The notes under the pieces were generated by a model, which saw only the letters and a list, made by a program, of their open reading frames with translations, did no database searches and had not been told where the DNA came from. 23,129 nt of DNA, from positions 1 to 23,129 of the forward strand of contig UQNV01000036.1 of assembly GCA_900542505.1 (NCBI GenBank). The letters are read 5' to 3'. Shown piece by piece: positions 15,991-23,129 of this stretch. Each line of letters opens with the position of its first letter. The first letter of the stretch is position 1. The translations under genes and the position numbers were made by a program. This stretch comes from an uncultured Alistipes sp. (GTDB lineage: Bacteria; Bacteroidota; Bacteroidia; Bacteroidales; Rikenellaceae).

Positions 15991-16151
15991 GACAGGCTTG
16001 TGACTTGCAAACGGCGGGCCGCAGGCGCCGGCATGGCCCCGCCCCGCCGTTCAGGGGTGAAAGATACGAAAAATTCCGCTCATCCCCTACCCCGCCGTTC
16101 GCCTTTCTTCGCCCGCTGCACGGCCGCCCGCAGGGCAAAAACAGCACGCTC

Positions 16152-16182
16152 TTGTTTTTGCGCGCCGCATGCACTATCTTTG
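16152..16182 (+). promoter_or_regulatory. Promoter for the hydrolase-FkbM-trmD run
   Basis: TTG (16152-16154), a 20-nt spacer, and perfect TATCTTTG (16175-16182) match the Bacteroidetes consensus. The leader to ATG 16249 is about 60 nt. The 15991-16248 spacer otherwise carries only a weaker minus-strand box (TATCTTTC, 16066-16059) for the divergent lipoprotein. Confidence 0.75.
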
Positions 16183-16248
16183 TCACGTTATCCGGCCCGC
16201 ACCGGGCGGCACTGCGCCTCGCCCCGGGCCACAAACCGCTTCATCCGC

Positions 16249-16935
16249 ATGAAAATCGCCTGCCTGACCTTCAACCCCATTCAGGAGAATACCTACGTCC
16301 TCTGGGACGAGACGAACGAGTGCGCCGTCATCGACGCCGGCTGCAGCAACGACCGCGAGAATGCGGCGCTGCGCAACTTCATCGAGCAGCACGGGCTGCG
16401 TCCCGTCCTGGCGGCCAACACCCACGGCCACTTCGACCACACGCTCGGCGTGGAGTTCCTCAAGCGGCAGTACGGCATCCCCTTCGCCCTCTCGTCGAAG
16501 GACCGCTTCCTGCTCGAGAACGCCTCGGTGAGCGGCTCGGTCTTCGGGGTGCCCGTGGGGGCGATGCCCGAGGTGGACATCGACCTCGACGCGACGCCCG
16601 AGCTCCGCTTCGGGCAGACGACCCTGCGCGTCATCCCCACGCCGGGCCATACGCCGGGCCACGTGGCGCTCTACGAGCCGCAGTCGAAGGCGCTCTTCAC
16701 GGGCGACACGCTCTTCCGCGAATCCATCGGCCGCACGGACCTGCCCGGGGGCGACTACTCGTGGATTATGCGCTCGATTCTCGAGCAGCTGCTGCCGCTG
16801 GGCGACGAGGTGCACGTCTATCCGGGCCATGGCCCCGAGACGACGCTGGGCCACGAGTCGCTCTACAACCCCTTCATCGTCGAGGTGCTCAACCACGAGG
16901 TGAACTACCGCGACCCCGAAACCGACCACCGTTAA
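16249..16935 (+). CDS. Metallo-beta-lactamase-fold hydrolase (glyoxalase II-like)
   Basis: 228 residues from ATG 16249. It has the dinuclear-metal signature THGHFDHT (His59, His61, Asp63, His64), then TPGHTPGHVAL, the bridging Asp in TGDTLFRESIGRTDLPGG, and a final metal His in VYPGHGPET. This is the YcbL/glyoxalase-II-like subgroup, cytoplasmic thioester or related hydrolases. True hydroxyacylglutathione hydrolase activity is unlikely in an anaerobe that probably lacks glutathione, and the substrate is unknown. The frame is open far upstream, but the fold begins at MKIACLTFNPIQENTYVL. It is the first gene after a consensus promoter; the FkbM gene follows after 21 bp. Confidence 0.9.
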   Translation: MKIACLTFNPIQENTYVLWDETNECAVIDAGCSNDRENAALRNFIEQHGLRPVLAANTHGHFDHTLGVEFLKRQYGIPFALSSKDRFLLENASVSGSVFGVPVGAMPEVDIDLDATPELRFGQTTLRVIPTPGHTPGHVALYEPQSKALFTGDTLFRESIGRTDLPGGDYSWIMRSILEQLLPLGDEVHVYPGHGPETTLGHESLYNPFIVEVLNHEVNYRDPETDHR

Positions 16936-16956
16936 GATTCAAGTACGCTCCGCACC

Positions 16957-17697
16957 GTGGGAAAACCGATTCACAAACTGCTCTACCGGCTGCTGCCGCT
17001 CGAGGGATACCTCCGCGCGGTGAGCCGCATGTTCTTCCTCTGCCAGCGCCTCGGCCTGGGACGCCGCAACCCCGCCACGGAGTATGTCTACCACCTCGGC
17101 GCACTGGTCTCGCCGGGCGACACGGTCATTGACATCGGCGCCAACCTGGGCTACTACACCCGCACGCTGGCCCGCCTGACGGGCCCCGCGGGCAAGGTCT
17201 ACGCCGTCGAACCGGTCGAACCCATCCGCCGCGTGCTGCGCCGCAACGTCGGAGGCTGCCGCAACGTCGAGCTCCTCCCCTACGCGCTGGGCGACTCCTC
17301 GCGCGATGTCTCGATGGCCAACGACTCGGCGCGCGAGCAGGGCTACTTCGGCACGGGGCAGAACTTCGTCAACGAGCGCGGCGAGGCGGCCTCCGACGAG
17401 TTCCCCGCCCAGATGCGGCGCGGCAGCGAACTCTTCGCCCCGCTCACGCGGCTCGACTTCATCAAGTGCGACATCGAGGGGTACGAGCTGGTGGTCATGC
17501 GCGAGATGCGGCCGCTGCTCGAGCGCTTCCGCCCGCGGGTGCTCATCGAGACGGGCGGCGAGAACCGGCCGCAGATTGTCGCCCTCTTCACCGGACTGGG
17601 CTACGAGGGCTTCACGCTCGACCGCGGCCGCGAGGTGCCGCTCACGGAGGGCTCCGCAAAGGACATCATCTTCCGCCCCCGCACCGCCCGCAACTGA
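16957..17697 (+). CDS. FkbM-family SAM-dependent methyltransferase
   Basis: 246 residues from GTG 16957, 21 bp after the hydrolase. SAM motif I is [12 protein letters not shown] (57-68), the acidic loop VYAVEPVEP (81-89), and the FkbM signature [11 protein letters not shown] (167-177) is complete. FkbM enzymes typically O-methylate sugars or polyketide-type acceptors, and in Bacteroidetes are often near glycan genes, but no glycosyltransferase is nearby here, so the acceptor is unknown. It has a basic, amphipathic N-terminus and no signal peptide. A 182-bp spacer with repeats separates it from trmD. Confidence 0.88.
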   Translation: MGKPIHKLLYRLLPLEGYLRAVSRMFFLCQRLGLGRRNPATEYVYHLGALVSPGDTVIDIGANLGYYTRTLARLTGPAGKVYAVEPVEPIRRVLRRNVGGCRNVELLPYALGDSSRDVSMANDSAREQGYFGTGQNFVNERGEAASDEFPAQMRRGSELFAPLTRLDFIKCDIEGYELVVMREMRPLLERFRPRVLIETGGENRPQIVALFTGLGYEGFTLDRGREVPLTEGSAKDIIFRPRTARN

Positions 17698-17807
17698 GTG
17701 GCCACCGCCCTGCCGCCGGGAGGCCCCGGCGACGCGCCCTGCGAAGGGGCCCCACCGCAGGTTCGCCCCGCCGGCAGCCTGCCCGAAATGCCCCAGAAGG
17801 GCCGAAA

Positions 17808-17852
17808 AGTCTGAAATATCCGAAATGTCCGGAGCCTGAAAGGCTCCGAAAC
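17808..17852 (+). promoter_or_regulatory. trmD leader: short GAAA-type repeats and a stem-loop
   Basis: The 182-bp FkbM-trmD spacer holds no gene. Its end has repeated near-9-mers (CTGAAATAT, CCGAAATGT, CCGAAACCG-like) around a perfect 7-bp stem GGAGCCT-GAA-AGGCTCC at 17831-17847, 32 bp before the trmD start. There is no T-run, so it is not a terminator. It may be a leader structure or a repeat remnant. Confidence 0.4.
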
Positions 17853-17879
17853 CGAGAACTCCAAAAAACGATTGCACAG

Positions 17880-18560
17880 ATGCGCATCGACATCATAACC
17901 GTCGTTCCCGAGCTGGTAAGCTCGCCGCTGAACGAATCCATCCTCAAGCGGGCCCAGGAGAAGGGGCTCGTCGAGATTGTGGTGCACAACCTCCACGACT
18001 ACGCCCACGACAAGCGCAAGACCACCGACGACTACCCCTTCGGGGGCGAGGCGGGCATGGTGATGAAGTGCGAGCCGGTCTTCGAGCTGGTCGAGAAGCT
18101 CTGCGCCGAGCGCCGCTACGACGAAATCATCTACACCTCGCCCGACGGCGTGCGCTACGACCAGCACGAGGCCAACCGCCTCTCGATGCTCGAGAACATC
18201 ATCATCCTCTGCGGCCACTACAAGGGCATCGACCACCGCATCCGCGAGCACCTCATCACGCGCGAGATTTCCATCGGCGACTACGTGCTGACGGGCGGCG
18301 AGCTGGCCGCCTGCGTCATCGCAGACTCGGTGGTGCGGCTCATCCCGGGGGCGCTGGGCGACGAAGCCTCGGCTCTGACGGACTGCTTCCAGGACGACCT
18401 GCTGGCCCCGCCCGTCTATACGCGGCCGGCCGAGTTCCGCGGATGGCGGGTTCCCGACGTGCTGCTTTCGGGCAATTTCGCCGAGATTGCCCGCTGGCAG
18501 GAGGAGCAGTCGCTCGAACGGACGCGGCAACTGCGCCCCGACCTGCTCGGCGAGGAGTAG
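17880..18560 (+). CDS. trmD: tRNA (guanine37-N1)-methyltransferase
   Basis: 226-residue SPOUT methyltransferase that adds m1 to G37 of tRNAs with G at 36, preventing +1 frameshifts. Typical TrmD features are the N-terminal [21 protein letters not shown] (about 54-61), [10 protein letters not shown] (111-120) and the trefoil-knot SAM site [12 protein letters not shown] (130-141). Also present are [19 protein letters not shown] and a C-terminal [11 protein letters not shown] helix. Length is at the short end of the family (about 225-255). The rpsP-rimM-trmD-rplS operon of other phyla is not present here. It is closed by the hairpin terminator at 18784. Confidence 0.97.
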   Translation: MRIDIITVVPELVSSPLNESILKRAQEKGLVEIVVHNLHDYAHDKRKTTDDYPFGGEAGMVMKCEPVFELVEKLCAERRYDEIIYTSPDGVRYDQHEANRLSMLENIIILCGHYKGIDHRIREHLITREISIGDYVLTGGELAACVIADSVVRLIPGALGDEASALTDCFQDDLLAPPVYTRPAEFRGWRVPDVLLSGNFAEIARWQEEQSLERTRQLRPDLLGEE

Positions 18561-18589
18561 CCGCTCCGCCGCAAGGCCCCGGAAACCGC

Positions 18590-18745
18590 GGGTGACGGCC
18601 GGAGCCGACTGAGGAGGCCGGATGCCGGACGGCGGCGGGCATCGAAGGATAACGGCCTGGCGGCGAAGGGTGACGGCCGGGCACCGGACAGCGGCAGCAC
18701 CGGACAGAGACAGCCCCGGACAAAGGCCGGATGCCGGGCGGCGGC
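18590..18745. repeat. GC-rich spacer with direct repeats after trmD
   Basis: The 18561-18783 spacer has no gene. It carries GGGTGACGGCCGG twice (18590-18602 and 18668-18680), a 22-bp unit beginning AGGCCGGATGCCGG twice with one mismatch (18615-18636 and 18724-18745), and GCACCGGACAG twice (18681-18691 and 18697-18707). CCGGACA recurs several more times. It resembles the spacer at 13121-13273 in style but not in sequence. Confidence 0.65.
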
Positions 18746-18783
18746 AAAGGCCGCCTCCGGACACGGAACCGCACAAAACAGGG

Positions 18784-18820
18784 AGGCGGGCCCCACGCGC
18801 GTGGGGTCCGCCTTCTTTTC
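18784..18820 (+). terminator. Strong intrinsic terminator for trmD, shared with convergent gene
   Basis: A 13-bp stem (18785-18797 with 18800-18812, one G-U pair, CG at the apex) is followed on the plus strand by TTCTTTTC. On the minus strand the stem has one A-C mismatch and a T-run of four (CTGTTTTG), so it may also stop the convergent lipoprotein transcript ending at 18841. Confidence 0.88.
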
Positions 18821-18840
18821 GTTACGGGCGCAGGGCCGGA

Positions 18841-19749
18841 CTAAGGCTCGGCAACGAGCACCACGCGGCTGTTGGGCAGGTCGGGAATCCAGAGCCGCCC
18901 GTCGCGGAGCGTCATGTCGGCGGGGCCCGCCAACGGCTCCCGGAGCGTGAGCTCAACGGGCGTCACGGCGCGGCTCTCGAGGTCGATGCGCGCCAGCGAG
19001 GCCGGAGTCCAGTTGCTCACCAGCAGCGAGCGGCCGTCCGACGAGAGGGCGATGCCGTCGTACTGGCCCGGCAGTTCGATGAAGCGCTCGGCCACGGGGT
19101 TGCCGAGGTCGGCGATGCGGTAGACAACGTTCTCCGCGGTGGTCACTCCGTCGGCCGGATACGACACCACGAAGAGGGCGCCGTCGTGGAGCAGCATGCC
19201 GTTGGCCCCCGGCACATCGAGCCACGCTTCGGGTGCACCCACGGCATCGGGGTCCGAGATGTCGAGCCGGAAGATGCGGCCCGTATTGGTCACCGAGGCG
19301 TAGAGCGTGTTGCCGTCGGCCACCAGGTCGTTGACGAAGAGCTCGCCTTCGGGCAGGCGCACCACCCGGGGCGCCGCTTCGGGCCGGGCAAGGTTGAAGA
19401 CCACCACGCGGTTGACGTCGCAGACGAAGAGGCGGTCGTCGCGCAGCAACATCCCCTTGGGGGCCGAGAGGGCGCCCGTGGCGGGAATCACCACCTCGCT
19501 GCGTTCGGGTGTGACGTAGAGGATATAGCCCTTGCCCTCGTCGTTGAGCGGATTGAGGCTTTCGGTGCCGAAATTGGCGACCAGCACGCCGTCGCGGTAG
19601 GGAAAGGTGCTCTCGCAGAAGCGGATGCCGTCGCTCAGCACGCTAACGGAGGGCTGCGCCGTCTCGCGGCAGGCGGGGAGGAGCAGCACGGCAAGGAGCA
19701 GCAGGGCTCCCGTCCGTCGGATTCGGTTCATGGTTGCGTTCATCTTCAT
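18841..19749 (-). CDS. Lipoprotein with SMP-30/NHL-like beta-propeller
   Basis: 302 residues from ATG 19749 (ATG 19743 and 19731 are also possible; the last gives the most compact signal peptide). The lipobox LLPAC places the lipidated Cys at residue 27. The rest is a series of beta-strand repeats of propeller type: VLVANFGTESLNPLND, KGMLLRDDRLFVCDVNRVVVF, FVNDLVADGNTLYASVTNTGRIFRL-like, NGMLLHDGALFVVSY, DGIALSSDGRSLLVSNW, ADMTLRDGRLWIPDLPNSRV. It resembles SMP-30/gluconolactonase or NHL-type six-bladed propellers, but metal ligands could not be assigned, so enzymatic activity is uncertain. A TATTTTTG promoter box lies at 19829-19822. It is convergent with trmD. Confidence 0.82.
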   Translation of the reverse strand: MKMNATMNRIRRTGALLLLAVLLLPACRETAQPSVSVLSDGIRFCESTFPYRDGVLVANFGTESLNPLNDEGKGYILYVTPERSEVVIPATGALSAPKGMLLRDDRLFVCDVNRVVVFNLARPEAAPRVVRLPEGELFVNDLVADGNTLYASVTNTGRIFRLDISDPDAVGAPEAWLDVPGANGMLLHDGALFVVSYPADGVTTAENVVYRIADLGNPVAERFIELPGQYDGIALSSDGRSLLVSNWTPASLARIDLESRAVTPVELTLREPLAGPADMTLRDGRLWIPDLPNSRVVLVAEP

Positions 19750-19821
19750 ACTTAAATACTTAAAGGTTTCGAACGGCGCTGCACGCCCCCGGAACCGTTC
19801 CGGACGAGGTCGCCGTCGGGA

Positions 19822-19829
19822 CAAAAATA
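19822..19829 (-). promoter_or_regulatory. -7 box for the beta-propeller lipoprotein
   Basis: A perfect TAnnTTTG (TATTTTTG) lies 73 bp before the ATG at 19749, in the 135-bp gap after nrdG. No clear TTG at -33 was found. Confidence 0.5.
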
Positions 19830-19884
19830 GTGAAATTCCGGAGAATCCGCCCCTGCGTCATCTTGCAGGGAGATGTCCTCCCCG

Positions 19885-20361
19885 CTACGGCCGGCGGCGG
19901 AACAGGGAGGTGATGTCGTCCATCGTGCCGTCGGGCGCAACGCGGTAGAGGCGCTGGTTGGTCGTCGGCGAAGAGAGCGGCCCCAGCGCCTCGACCCAGG
20001 GGCCCAGCTTGACGTAGTCGAAGAGCCCGGCGCGGAACCCCTCGGGCAGCTCCGGCCGCCCCGAGTACCACCCCGTGCGCAGCGCCGGTGCGGCACGCCG
20101 CACCACGGCGGCCAGCTGCGCCACCTCGTCGGGTGCGGCGTCGCCCCCCATGAAGCAGAGGCAGGTCACCGAGCGGCCGTAGCAGTCGAGGAGCGCAAGC
20201 AGTTCACGCTCGTCGAGCGGCCGCCCGCCGTCGCCCTGCAGGTGGGGGCTGTGGCACCCCGGGCAGCGGTTGGGGCAGCCCGTAAGGTTGAGCGCCAGGG
20301 TCACCTCGCCGGGAATCTCGGCGAAGACCACGTCGAAATTGTGGTAGCGGAGCCCCCTCAT
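19885..20361 (-). CDS. nrdG: Anaerobic ribonucleotide reductase-activating protein
   Basis: 158-residue radical SAM activase that generates the glycyl radical on NrdD. The cluster motif is CPNRCPGC (Cys29, Cys33, Cys36) preceded by LALNLTG; CFMGGDAAPDEV carries the GGD/E SAM-binding motif. The tail DYVKLGPWVEALGPLSSPTTNQRLYRV is typical of the NrdG family. ATG 20361 overlaps the nrdD stop by 4 bp (ATGA), giving translational coupling. The pair is controlled by the upstream cobalamin riboswitch. Confidence 0.96.
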   Translation of the reverse strand: MRGLRYHNFDVVFAEIPGEVTLALNLTGCPNRCPGCHSPHLQGDGGRPLDERELLALLDCYGRSVTCLCFMGGDAAPDEVAQLAAVVRRAAPALRTGWYSGRPELPEGFRAGLFDYVKLGPWVEALGPLSSPTTNQRLYRVAPDGTMDDITSLFRRRP

Positions 20362-22523
20362 GCCCGTTCACGGATGGGTTCCTCCTCGCCGCCGGACTCC
20401 ACCGCGGCCGTTCCCGCGGCCGTTCCCTCCGGGCGCAGCGTGCCGTAGTAGCGGCGCGAGGCCTCCTGCTGGCGCGCCGCCGAGAAGTTCGAGACGCGCT
20501 TCATGTAGCCGATGACGCGCGTGAGGTAGTCGACATTGGCGCTGTGGCAGACGGGACACTCCTTCAGGTAGCGCTTGTCGATGTGGCCGCAGTCGTTGCA
20601 GACCGTATTGGGGATGTTGAAGGTGAAGTAGTTGCACCCCTCGGCGGCGGCTACGCGCAGCAGGTGGCGGTACTGCTCCTTCGTGAGGTGCTCCTCGAGG
20701 TTCATGTGCAGCGCCGAGCCGCCCGTCAGATGCTCGATGTAGCGGCGGCCGTGGAGGCGGAACTTGTCGATGACGTTGAGCGACTCGTCCTCGACCACAT
20801 AGAAATAGGAGTTGTAGCAGTCGCGCGGCACTGCATAGCCGTCCTCGCGGTCCCACTTGGCATGCTTCACGCCGACGTTCTCGGCGGGAATCATCTCGCA
20901 GTTGAACATCAGCTCGCGCGTGCGGTACTTGCGGTTGTAGCGCTCGATGAGCCCCAGCACCTCCTGCACGAAGGCGGCGTAGTCGTCGTTGTCGGTGATG
21001 GGGATGCCCAGGAACTCGGCCGCCTCGACCAGACCGTTGACGCCGATGGTCAGATACTGCCGCGAGAGGTTGATGTAGCCCGCATCGAAGAGCGGCAGCA
21101 TCCCCTTGGCCTGCAGCCGCTTGAGGTTCTCGTTGTAGGCCGTCTGGACCTTGTGCACCAGGTCGACCACCTCCTCCAGATAGGTCAGGTAGTGCATGCC
21201 GTTGCGCACGGCGTACTGCACGCAGCGGTTCAGGTTGATGGTCAGCACGCTCTTCGAGCCGGTCGAGACGCCGCCCGCACCGAGTGTATAGCTGAAGCCG
21301 TTGTCCTGGATTTCGTTGCGCAGGCGGCAGCACGACGAGAGCGAGTCGGCATTGTCGCTGATGTAGGTGAAGAACGAGTGGCCCTCGGCATACATCTCGG
21401 CCGTGAAGTCGCCCCACTCGCGGTCCATCACGTCGCCGTCGCGCGTGAGCAGCGCCATGGTCTCGACCGGGAAGGTGAGCACGGTGCGCGTCCGCTCGCG
21501 GTTGAACCACTTCATGAAGCGCTTCTGCAGCCACGAGAGCGACTCCCAGTGGGGACGCGAGCCGTCGGGGAAGCGGAACTCGCCGAAGAGCGACTCGAAG
21601 TAGTAGAGGTCGTAGTAGGCGACGTTCCAGAAGACGGCCTGGAAGTTGCGCGCCCCGGTGGGCTGGTTGATGGAGTAGACAATCTGCTCGAAGCAGTCGG
21701 TGATGACCTTGTCGAGCGTGCGCCGCTTCTTCGAGAGGTCGACCACCTCGTCGGCGCGCAGGTAGTAGTCCTCGCCGTACTCCAGCCCGATGAAGTAGTT
21801 CATGTACATGAGGAACTCGGGGGTGGCGCAGGCGCCCGAAAGCATCGACGAGACGATGAAGACCATGTTGACGAAGCCGCCGCAGAAGGACTTGAGGTTG
21901 GTCGGACGCGTCGAGTTGCCGCCGATGGAGAGCGTTCCGCCCAGCAGCCACGGGTACATCGTAATCGAGGCGCAGTAGTTGGCCATCGACGTCTCGTCGT
22001 TCTTGTAGATGAAGTGGTTGTTGAGCAGGTACATGTATTTGTCCGACAGCTCCTTGCCGTACATCTCGCGGATGCGGTCGGTCAGCAGACGGCGGTTCAG
22101 GCGGATGAAGTTGCGCTTGGGCAGCTCGCCGATGAGCGTGGCGATGTTCTTGTTCTCGACGTTGGCGTTGGCGTCGTACTTCGAACCCGAGGCGGGGTTC
22201 TTCGCATCGCAGTAGTCAATCAGGAAGTTGAGCTTCTCGCGGTCCTCGCGGTCCTCGGTGTGCTTCTGGCGGTAGAGCATGTAGCTCTTGGCCACGGCGA
22301 AGTAGCGTTCGGCCATGAGGGCCACCTCGACCTGGTTCTGAATCTCCTCGACCGACATGCCGTCCGAGACGTGCACCCGGCTGAGCACCGACGTCAGGTC
22401 GTCGTCGGTGGCGTAGCTGCCGACCGAGAGGAAGGCCTTGCTGATTGCGCGCTTGATTTTCTCGACCGAGAACGGCTCGCGCTTGCCGTCCCGCTTGACG
22501 ATGCGGAGTTCCGAAATACCCAT
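20358..22523 (-). CDS. nrdD: Anaerobic (class III) ribonucleoside-triphosphate reductase
   Basis: 721-residue glycyl-radical enzyme reducing NTPs to dNTPs under anaerobiosis. An N-terminal ATP-cone (about 5-95, RIVKRDGKREPFSVEKIKRAI) senses ATP/dATP. The ten-stranded barrel core includes STRPTNLKSFCGGFVNMVF, TFPVETMALLT, and NADSLSSCCRLRNE (Cys398/399 region, probable thiyl-radical cysteine). The zinc site is Cys642, Cys645, Cys656 and Cys659 (CNDC...CPVC), and the glycyl radical lies in RVIGYM (Gly672). A low-complexity Ala/Gly/Glu tail follows (about 697-721). The start is ATG 22523. The 330-nt leader contains a cobalamin riboswitch, implying repression by B12. Confidence 0.96.
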   Translation of the reverse strand: MGISELRIVKRDGKREPFSVEKIKRAISKAFLSVGSYATDDDLTSVLSRVHVSDGMSVEEIQNQVEVALMAERYFAVAKSYMLYRQKHTEDREDREKLNFLIDYCDAKNPASGSKYDANANVENKNIATLIGELPKRNFIRLNRRLLTDRIREMYGKELSDKYMYLLNNHFIYKNDETSMANYCASITMYPWLLGGTLSIGGNSTRPTNLKSFCGGFVNMVFIVSSMLSGACATPEFLMYMNYFIGLEYGEDYYLRADEVVDLSKKRRTLDKVITDCFEQIVYSINQPTGARNFQAVFWNVAYYDLYYFESLFGEFRFPDGSRPHWESLSWLQKRFMKWFNRERTRTVLTFPVETMALLTRDGDVMDREWGDFTAEMYAEGHSFFTYISDNADSLSSCCRLRNEIQDNGFSYTLGAGGVSTGSKSVLTINLNRCVQYAVRNGMHYLTYLEEVVDLVHKVQTAYNENLKRLQAKGMLPLFDAGYINLSRQYLTIGVNGLVEAAEFLGIPITDNDDYAAFVQEVLGLIERYNRKYRTRELMFNCEMIPAENVGVKHAKWDREDGYAVPRDCYNSYFYVVEDESLNVIDKFRLHGRRYIEHLTGGSALHMNLEEHLTKEQYRHLLRVAAAEGCNYFTFNIPNTVCNDCGHIDKRYLKECPVCHSANVDYLTRVIGYMKRVSNFSAARQQEASRRYYGTLRPEGTAAGTAAVESGGEEEPIRERA

Positions 22524-22627
22524 AGCAGTTCCGTTGTTTGGTTATCGTGCGGGGAGGCTGCGCCGCCTTCCGACCGCACCCGGCCGGAAACCGCACACCA
22601 CCCTTTTCTAAAAAATGTTACGAAAGC

Positions 22628-22673
22628 AAAAATTCCGTATACCGCCTGCGCCCCATGTCCCGGGGACGGACGG
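22628..22673 (-). promoter_or_regulatory. Candidate expression platform of the cobalamin riboswitch
   Basis: Directly after the aptamer, an imperfect GC stem (outer CCGT 22638-22635 with ACGG 22673-22670, inner CCCC with GGGG) is followed by five Ts (22632-22628). It could act as an attenuator. A second candidate is the GTGCGG/CCGCAC pairing (22547-22552 with 22591-22596) close to the nrdD start, which would fit translational control. Which one operates cannot be decided by eye. Confidence 0.35.
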
Positions 22674-22685
22674 CCTGTTCCGCAA

Positions 22686-22850
22686 GGCAGGTCTTCTGAC
22701 TCGCTCCCCGCCGCACGCCTTCCCGCCCCCGAGGGGCAGTGGCCTGAGAGTGTGCGGAGCGGATGCGGAGCTTACAGCTACGGGCATAGTCCCTGAATCG
22801 CACAGGAGTTCCCTTTTCATCCCGCGCCGGCGGCCGCCGGCGGGGAAACC
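22686..22850 (-). promoter_or_regulatory. Cobalamin (B12) riboswitch upstream of nrdD
   Basis: Read on the minus strand, the conserved cobalamin aptamer parts appear in order: 5' GGTTTCCCC, GATGAAAAGGGAACTCCTGTG, the ATGCCCGTAGCTGTAAG core, and the GCCACTG box. These are followed by a CCCCTCGGGG hairpin, CGGGAAGG, and the 3' closing GAGTCAGAAGACCTGCC (ending at 22686). Spacing and order fit the Rfam-type cobalamin element. It lies about 160 bp upstream of nrdD and just downstream of a consensus promoter, with no other gene between. Binding of a B12 form would be expected to repress nrdD-nrdG. Confidence 0.93.
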
Positions 22851-22861
22851 TTGTACGTGAA

Positions 22862-22892
22862 CAAAGATACGGCACGGCGGCCGAACGGCCAA
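22862..22892 (-). promoter_or_regulatory. Promoter of the riboswitch-nrdD-nrdG transcript
   Basis: TTG (22892-22890), a 20-nt spacer and perfect TATCTTTG (22869-22862) on the minus strand. Transcription would begin a few bases before the riboswitch 5' helix. Further out, 22893-23074 shows no gene or clear element; it is moderately GC-rich with a short repeated CCCGCGAAG. Confidence 0.8.
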
Positions 22893-23074
22893 CGCGGCGC
22901 AGCGATTTTAATGAACAAATTATAAACACCCGCCGGAACCCGCTCCCGCACACCATTTTGCGTTATCACCGTCTTTGCCGGGACTTCGGCGCCCCGCGAA
23001 GCAGCCCTCCCGCGAAGAGGCAACGGCACGGCGCCGGCCCGAAAAGACCGGTGCGGATAAAAGCAACCAAAAGC

Positions 23075-23129
23075 CTGTCTCTTATACACATCGGACGCTG
23101 CCGACGATATGCAGTGTGTAGATCTCGGT
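23075..23129. other. Nextera i5 adapter contamination
   Basis: CTGTCTCTTATACACATC (23075-23092) is the Tn5 transposon end, followed by the read-1 adapter GACGCTGCCGACGA with one apparent mismatch at its start. TATGCAGT then sits in the i5 index place (reverse complement ACTGCATA, which I recall as index 506), followed by GTGTAGATCTCGGT of the P5 primer. This is library construct, not genome. Confidence 0.97.

Noticed and set aside
14779..16935. Extended 718-codon version of the metallo-hydrolase
   Set aside because: The upstream part is antisense to the lipoprotein gene and crosses a consensus promoter; the fold starts at ATG 16249.
3147..18840. Competence system built from comM, comF and priA
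   Set aside because: These genes are widespread housekeeping or recombination genes; no DNA-uptake genes (comEA, comEC, dprA, pilus) are in the window, so a system cannot be claimed.
20544..22796. A 750-codon plus-strand open frame opposite nrdD
   Set aside because: Antisense of a fully conserved NrdD, running on into the riboswitch; composition is that of a shadow frame.
22608..22956. Small open frames on both strands in the nrdD leader
   Set aside because: They overlap a conserved cobalamin aptamer and promoter and have no recognisable protein features.
22817..23089. Minus-strand 90-codon open frame at the right end
   Set aside because: It starts in adapter sequence (MYKRQ) and runs into the riboswitch.

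Overview
This is a gene-dense, GC-rich (about two-thirds G+C by eye) 23 kb chromosomal contig from a member of the Bacteroidetes, most likely an Alistipes-like (Rikenellaceae) gut anaerobe. The evidence is: promoters of the Bacteroidetes -33 TTG / -7 TAnnTTTG type, no Shine-Dalgarno runs before start codons, SPII lipoproteins (one with an acidic surface-export-like signal after the cysteine), and an oxygen-sensitive class III ribonucleotide reductase. The genus is inference; the phylum is better supported. Both extremes (1-47 and 23075-23129) are untrimmed Illumina Nextera adapter with index bases, not genome, so real sequence runs from 48 to 23074.

Layout, left to right. Positions 48-8532 are all on the minus strand: the 3'-truncated AAA+ gene comM, the replicative helicase dnaB with its own promoter, then comF, priA (restart helicase), a YitT-family membrane protein and a radical SAM protein of the YhcC type. 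8537-10078 encodes a putative surface lipoprotein nuclease. 10168-12203 is a tightly packed minus-strand run: an AT-rich EVE/PUA-like gene, cytidine deaminase, a RluA-family pseudouridine synthase and D-aminoacyl-tRNA deacylase. It is followed upstream by a bidirectional terminator and a SIMPL-domain secreted protein. 13289-15990 (minus) holds the 23S rRNA m5U methyltransferase rlmD-like gene and a lipoprotein with a C-terminal membrane helix.

16249-18560 is the only plus-strand block: a glyoxalase-II-like metallo-hydrolase, an FkbM-family methyltransferase and trmD, read from one promoter and closed by a strong hairpin terminator shared with a convergent beta-propeller lipoprotein (minus). 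The right end is an nrdD-nrdG pair (minus) preceded by a clear cobalamin riboswitch and a textbook promoter. This implies that the B12-independent reductase is switched off when B12 is available, presumably because a B12-dependent class II enzyme exists elsewhere in the genome.

Most of the window is housekeeping: replication and restart, tRNA and rRNA modification, nucleotide metabolism. The unusual parts are the B12 riboswitch on nrdDG; an AT-rich, probably transferred EVE-like gene placed directly upstream of cdd with an apparently duplicated leader; an internal promoter written in rare codons inside the radical SAM gene; an alanine/proline/glycine-rich insertion in PriA; and three GC-rich intergenic spacers built of short direct repeats. 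I did not find a clearly new multi-gene system, tRNA or rRNA genes, insertion sequences or CRISPR arrays.
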